A DNA stretch of 9,257 bases, taken from the NCBI GenBank assembly GCA_937880545.1, contig CALFKA010000038.1, forward strand, positions 1 to 9,257, read 5' to 3'. Each line of letters opens with the position of its first letter. The first letter of the stretch is position 1. Source of the DNA: an uncultured Clostridia bacterium (lineage in GTDB: Bacteria; Bacillota; Clostridia; Peptostreptococcales; Acidaminobacteraceae). Shown in pieces: positions 5,800-9,257 of the stretch. A model generated the notes under the pieces. That model made no database searches. It was not told the origin of the DNA and saw only the letters and a program-made list of their open reading frames with translations. The position numbers and the translations under genes are program-made.

Positions 5800-6688
5800 T
5801 CTCTTTGGAGTTGCCGACCGTCTTCCCAGAAGTCGTCTGGTTGTGGCGGCGGCACAAGACCCTGCTTCGCTGGATGCAGCTCTGGAAGCACACCAACGTG
5901 GTTGGATAGATCTGACACTTGTCGGTGATACTCAAAAGATCCGAGAACTTCTCTCATCGAAAGATATTTCACCGGATCCGTTCTGTCTGATCGAAGCCGG
6001 TACGCTCGAGGAAGCTGCAGCGCGCAGTATTTCACAGATCAGCGCGGGGAAGGGAGATATCCTTTTAAAGGGCCTTGTAGATACAGGAATCCTCTTAAAA
6101 GCTCTCCTCAACAAAGAGGCAGGACTGAGAAGATCCGCTCTTCTTAGTCACCTCATGCTCTATGAGGTTCCCGGCTGGAAAAAAATTGTCGGGATGAGTG
6201 ATGGGGGGATGAATCTCGCACCTGATCTGGAAAAGAAAAAGGCGATTCTCGACAATGCGCTCGAAGCGATGGAGAAACTTGGCTATGAAAGTGTGCGAGT
6301 GGCGGTTCTGGCAGCGAAAGAAAAGCCGGACCCGGCGATGCCCGCAACAGAGGATGCGGCAAAACTTGCTGAAATGTATAAAGGTAGCAGACATATTGTA
6401 GAAGGACCCCTTGCCCTCGACCTGGCTTTAAGTAAGGAAGCAGCACAGGCAAAAGGCTTCACCAGTCAAGTGGCGGGGGAGCCGGACCTGCTTCTTGTCA
6501 GTGCTATTGAAGTAGGCAATGTCCTCGGCAAAGCGTTTACTTATCTAGCCCATGCACAGAGTGCAGGCATCATCTTAGGGGCAGCCATTCCTGTCCTCGT
6601 CGTCTCCCGTTCTGACAGTAGCGTCAGCAAACTGTATTCCATTGCGCTGGGGAAAATCCTGGCAGCTAGCGAAAGGAGTCATCATTGA
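5783..6688 (+). CDS. ptb: Phosphate butyryltransferase-type phosphate acyltransferase
   Basis: A 301-residue cytoplasmic enzyme of the phosphate acetyl/butyryltransferase family, exchanging CoA for phosphate on an acyl-CoA to give acyl-phosphate. Visible family features are an N-terminal VVAAAQDPASLDAALEA stretch (about 20-36), GDILLKGLVDTGILLKALL (91-109), the region around 'VGMSDGGMNLAPDLEKK' (136-152), VEGPLALDLALS (206-217) and AIEVGNVLGKAFTYLA (241-256). Length matches Ptb rather than the longer, multi-domain Pta. The start is TTG at 5783, since GGAG lies seven bases upstream and the family N-terminus begins there; the ATG at 5720 is inside the TPR gene. The stop overlaps iorA by four bases. 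With IorAB downstream, the likely substrates are aryl-acetyl-CoA or branched acyl-CoA rather than only butyryl-CoA, which is inference. The usual partner, butyrate kinase (buk), is not present in this window. Confidence 0.87.
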   Translation: MQHLTDLFGVADRLPRSRLVVAAAQDPASLDAALEAHQRGWIDLTLVGDTQKIRELLSSKDISPDPFCLIEAGTLEEAAARSISQISAGKGDILLKGLVDTGILLKALLNKEAGLRRSALLSHLMLYEVPGWKKIVGMSDGGMNLAPDLEKKKAILDNALEAMEKLGYESVRVAVLAAKEKPDPAMPATEDAAKLAEMYKGSRHIVEGPLALDLALSKEAAQAKGFTSQVAGEPDLLLVSAIEVGNVLGKAFTYLAHAQSAGIILGAAIPVLVVSRSDSSVSKLYSIALGKILAASERSHH

Positions 6689-8469
6689 AAAAACTCTGGA
6701 CAGGTAATGAAGCTGTAGCAAGAGCGCTGTATGAAGCAAGCGTCACATTCGCCAGTGCGTATCCAGGGACACCAAGCACGGAAATCCTGGAGAATCTTGT
6801 ACAGTATCGTGACAAAATGTATGTAGAGTGGGCACCCAATGAAAAAGTAGCTTTGGAAGCGGCGATAGGAGCTTCCATGGCAGGCGTGCGATCCGTTGCG
6901 GCGATGAAGCATGTCGGTGTCAATGTAGCTGCAGATCCTCTGATGACACTATCCTATACAGGCGTCAACGGGGGGCTCGTTTTGATTACTGCAGATGACC
7001 CGGGCATGCACAGCTCACAGAATGAGCAGGACAACAGGATATTTGCAAAATTTGCTAAAATCCCCTGTGTGGAAATCAGCGGTGCCCGTGACGCTGCGGA
7101 AGCCATTCGCGAAAGTTATCATATCAGTGAAACGTTTGATACTCCCGTCCTCTTTCGCATGACGACACGTGTATGCCACTCAAAAGAGCTGGTAGAAGAG
7201 GGGGAGAGAGTAGAAGTAGAACCCATTCCCTACGTCAAAGATCCGGGAAAATTCATCAGCTCTCCTGCGAGTTCCAGAAGAAAACGCCCGGGAATCGAGG
7301 AGCGTCTGAAACGTCTGGCAGAGTATGCTGAGACAACCCCACTAAATGTTGAGGAAGACAATGGAGCTTCCATCGGTGTGATCGCCTCAGGCGTCAGTGT
7401 CCACTACGCCAAAGAGATTTTTGGCGATAAAGCAAATTATCTTGTTCTTGGCTTTACTTATCCTCTCCCTGTAGAGAAAGTCCGAGCTTTTCGGGAGAAA
7501 GTCGAGACTTGCTACGTGATCGAAGAGCTCGAGCCCTTCCTGGAGGAGCAGATTCGCCTCGCCGGAATAGAGGTCATTGGAAAAGAACTGGTCCCTGTAA
7601 TGGGGGAACTTAATGTGGATATTCTTCGAGAGGTTCTCTTGGGAGAAAAACCTGAGTACCAAGATGCGCCGGAGGAACTTTTGGTTAATCGTCCTCCCAT
7701 CCTGTGTTCAGGCTGTCCCCACCGCGGTTTCTTCTTCGAAGCCAAAAAGTTTCGTGACATGATTGTCACCGGAGACATCGGCTGCTACACTCTCGGAGCA
7801 TCACCCCCTTTGGAAGTCTCCGACTCTGTTGTTTGTATGGGGGCATCCATCTCTATGGCTCATGGAGTCTATGCCGGACTTTCAAAACACGGCATCAAGA
7901 AACGAATCATGGCAGTCATTGGAGACTCGACCTTCATGCACTCCGGCATCACCAGCCTGATGAACAGCATTTACAATAAAACACCAACCGTCAATGTTAT
8001 CCTCGACAATCGCATTACAGCGATGACGGGTCATCAGGAGAATCCCGGTACGGGTTACAATCTGATGGGCGAAAAGGTCCAAGAAATCGATTTTGAAAAA
8101 CTGGTACGTGCTTTAGGAATTGAAAAAGTGCTCACCATTAATCCCTTAAAGCTCGGTAGTGTGCGAGAAGCCATCAAAGAGTGTCTAGCCTATGAAGAAG
8201 GCCCCAGTGTCATCATCACCCGCTGGCCATGTGCGCTAAAGAGATACAGCGAAGAAGACCATAAGGAGTTCAATCTCAAGGCACCAAAAAGCGTTGTCAT
8301 TGACGATCTGTGCAGAGGATGCCGCAACTGCGTCAGGACCGGTTGTCCTTCGATCCGCTTTGACAAGGAGAGAAAGAAAGCTTCTGTGGATGAACATTCG
8401 TGCGTCGGTTGCGGTGTATGCCGTGAATCCTGTCCGTTTGATGCCATCGTAGAAATGGGGAAGATATGA
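6685..8469 (+). CDS. iorA: Indolepyruvate:ferredoxin oxidoreductase, alpha subunit
   Basis: A 594-residue thiamine-diphosphate enzyme that, with IorB, oxidises aryl-pyruvates (indolepyruvate, phenylpyruvate, hydroxyphenylpyruvate) to aryl-acetyl-CoA, CO2 and reduced ferredoxin. The N-terminal pyrimidine-binding region opens with TGNEAVARALYEA and AYPGTPSTEI (6-34) and contains ITADDPGMHSSQNEQDNR (101-118). CSGCPHRG follows at 341-348, then GDIGCYTLG (363-371). The ThDP/Mg motif runs from GDS (413-415) to DNRITAMTGHQ (441-451). The C-terminus carries two ferredoxin-like clusters: Cys543-546-549-554 (the CxxCxxCx4C spacing seen in this subunit) and Cys573-576-579-583. All key motifs are intact and the length is full. 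The start is TTG at 6685, with AAGGAG six bases upstream, overlapping the ptb stop by four bases. This enzyme serves fermentation of aromatic amino acids in anaerobes and archaea. Confidence 0.96.
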   Translation: MKKLWTGNEAVARALYEASVTFASAYPGTPSTEILENLVQYRDKMYVEWAPNEKVALEAAIGASMAGVRSVAAMKHVGVNVAADPLMTLSYTGVNGGLVLITADDPGMHSSQNEQDNRIFAKFAKIPCVEISGARDAAEAIRESYHISETFDTPVLFRMTTRVCHSKELVEEGERVEVEPIPYVKDPGKFISSPASSRRKRPGIEERLKRLAEYAETTPLNVEEDNGASIGVIASGVSVHYAKEIFGDKANYLVLGFTYPLPVEKVRAFREKVETCYVIEELEPFLEEQIRLAGIEVIGKELVPVMGELNVDILREVLLGEKPEYQDAPEELLVNRPPILCSGCPHRGFFFEAKKFRDMIVTGDIGCYTLGASPPLEVSDSVVCMGASISMAHGVYAGLSKHGIKKRIMAVIGDSTFMHSGITSLMNSIYNKTPTVNVILDNRITAMTGHQENPGTGYNLMGEKVQEIDFEKLVRALGIEKVLTINPLKLGSVREAIKECLAYEEGPSVIITRWPCALKRYSEEDHKEFNLKAPKSVVIDDLCRGCRNCVRTGCPSIRFDKERKKASVDEHSCVGCGVCRESCPFDAIVEMGKI

Positions 8470-9032
8470 CTAAGAGTATTCTATTTGCAGGTGTCGGAGG
8501 CCAGGGGATTCTTCTGGCCAGTAAACTTCTCACCGCAGCCCTCATAGAATCAGGGTACGATGTGAAAATGAGTGAAGTCCATGGAATGGCTCAGCGCGGC
8601 GGCAGTGTGACCACGCAGGTGCGCTTTGGAGACAAAGTGCACTCACCCATCATAGGTAAAGGCGATGCGGATGTTCTGGTCGCCTTTGAGCCGATGGAAG
8701 CCATTCGCTGGCTCGACCATCTCAAGCCCACAGGGCGCATCATCCTAAGTACAGGGACAATCCCTTCAGCCGTTATCTTAAGCGGTGATGTGGATTATCC
8801 ACAGGGGATAGAAGCTTACCTCAAAGAACATGTTGATCTTCTCAGCATGGATGCACAGGCGATGGCGGTGGAACTGGGGAACTCCCGAGCGATGAATGTC
8901 ATACTCTTGGGAGCGCTCGCCAAGACTCTCAATCTTGAAAACACTGACTGGATAGCACTTATTAAAGACGAAGTTCGTCCGGAGTTCTTTGAACTCAATA
9001 AGAAAGCTTTTACAGTGGGATTTGAACAGTAG
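8466..9032 (+). CDS. iorB: Indolepyruvate:ferredoxin oxidoreductase, beta subunit
   Basis: A 188-residue protein of the pyruvate/ketoisovalerate oxidoreductase gamma-type domain, forming the complex with IorA. It has FAGVGGQGILLASKLL (7-22) with the GVGGQG nucleotide/CoA-binding-like loop, MAQRGGSVTTQVRFG (41-55), and ADVLVAFEPMEA (68-79), all characteristic of IorB. It has no iron-sulfur motif, as expected. The ATG at 8466 overlaps the iorA stop in an ATGA, with GGGGA just upstream as ribosome binding site. It ends at 9032, 15 bases before the terminator hairpin, so it is the last gene of the operon. Confidence 0.95.
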   Translation: MTKSILFAGVGGQGILLASKLLTAALIESGYDVKMSEVHGMAQRGGSVTTQVRFGDKVHSPIIGKGDADVLVAFEPMEAIRWLDHLKPTGRIILSTGTIPSAVILSGDVDYPQGIEAYLKEHVDLLSMDAQAMAVELGNSRAMNVILLGALAKTLNLENTDWIALIKDEVRPEFFELNKKAFTVGFEQ

Positions 9033-9047
9033 AAACATTTGAAGCCA

Positions 9048-9074
9048 AAAAGGGGAGCCTCAGGCTCCCTTTTC
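9048..9074 (+). terminator. Intrinsic terminator, probably bidirectional, between convergent genes
   Basis: The stem GGGAGCC (9053-9059), loop TCA, GGCTCCC (9063-9069) is lengthened by a G-T pair and A-T pairs. It is followed by TTTT on the plus strand and by a run of five T on the minus strand. It sits 15 bases after iorB and 18 bases past the end of the convergent gene, so it can end transcription from both sides. Confidence 0.85.
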
Positions 9075-9091
9075 ACTGTCTCTATCTCTGA

Positions 9092-9222
9092 TTAATAAGC
9101 GATGATCCACTCATCGATGCGACCCATATCTGCATCGGTGATGAAGTAAAAACCTTCTTCATCTGTTTGTAGAAGAATGGCCATCTTCTGTGGCTCCAGA
9201 TAGCCCAGATCCGGAAGGCGAT
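9092..9222 (-). CDS. C-terminal fragment of a protein of unknown function
   Basis: Reading leftward from 9222, an open frame of 42 codons ends at TAA (9094-9092): RLPDLGYLEPQKMAILL, then QTDEEGFYFITDADMG and RIDEWIIAY. It has balanced protein-like composition, no internal stop, and is convergent with iorB across a shared terminator, which supports real coding. I do not recognise the family. The 5' part is missing because the genomic sequence ends here and adapter sequence follows. Confidence 0.6.
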
Positions 9223-9257
9223 AGATCGGAAGAGCACACGTCTGAACTCCAGTCACA
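9223..9257 (+). other. Illumina TruSeq adapter read-through (artefact, not genomic)
   Basis: From 9223 the sequence reads AGATCGGAAGAGCACACG and continues TCTGAACTCCAGTCAC to 9256. This is the 34-base TruSeq read-1 3' adapter, base for base as I know it. The single A at 9257 would be the first base of the index or following oligonucleotide. This marks a contig end left untrimmed, and nothing biological should be read from it. Confidence 0.97.

Noticed and set aside
6095..6452. Pair of about 99-codon minus-strand frames within ptb
   Set aside because: They are antisense shadows of a well-recognised gene, with Cys/His/Ser-rich compositions typical of such shadows.
9075..9222. Search for tRNA, riboswitch or CRISPR signals in the right end and other gaps
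   Set aside because: No cloverleaf, no regularly spaced repeats and no known riboswitch core could be seen by eye; the right end is explained by a partial gene and adapter.

Overview
The window looks like a short assembled contig from an anaerobic, amino-acid-fermenting Firmicute (Clostridia or a relative). This rests on the indolepyruvate:ferredoxin oxidoreductase and phosphotransbutyrylase genes, strong AGGAG-type ribosome binding sites, TTG starts, and an SdpR/SdpI-type immunity cassette. Genus cannot be fixed from sequence alone. Both ends look like assembly limits: the left end falls inside what resembles an IS256-family terminus, and the last 35 bases match the Illumina TruSeq adapter.

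Left block (1 to about 1250, minus strand, AT-rich, roughly a third G+C or less by eye): an ArsR/SdpR-type repressor, an SdpI-family membrane protein and a DUF1648 protein form a tight operon. It is read from a near-consensus promoter lying between two palindromes, which are probable operators. The DUF1648 gene is cut by the putative IS end. The cassette resembles the SDP-toxin immunity module of Bacillus subtilis, but no toxin gene is present.

Middle block (about 1250 to 2310, around half G+C in the remnant): a decayed IS30-family transposase split over several frames, with the catalytic core deleted. It is accompanied by short repeats and a perfect A/T-rich hairpin, followed by about 250 bases in which I see no gene.

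Right block (2311 to 9074, plus strand): six genes with every junction overlapping, namely a B12-binding radical SAM protein (DUF4080 type), NAD kinase, a TPR protein, phosphate butyryltransferase, and the alpha and beta subunits of indolepyruvate:ferredoxin oxidoreductase. An extended -10 promoter sits so close to the first ATG that the mRNA is probably leaderless, and a hairpin terminator follows the last gene. IorAB oxidises aryl-pyruvates to aryl-acetyl-CoA and reduced ferredoxin. Ptb could convert the acyl-CoA to acyl-phosphate for ATP formation, but the kinase (Buk) is not in this window. A convergent gene of unknown function is cut off at the right end.

I do not see a clearly new defence or mobile system. 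The most interesting items are the leaderless six-gene operon that joins NADP supply to aryl-pyruvate fermentation, the Ptb-IorAB pairing without Buk, and the operator-flanked sdp-like promoter.
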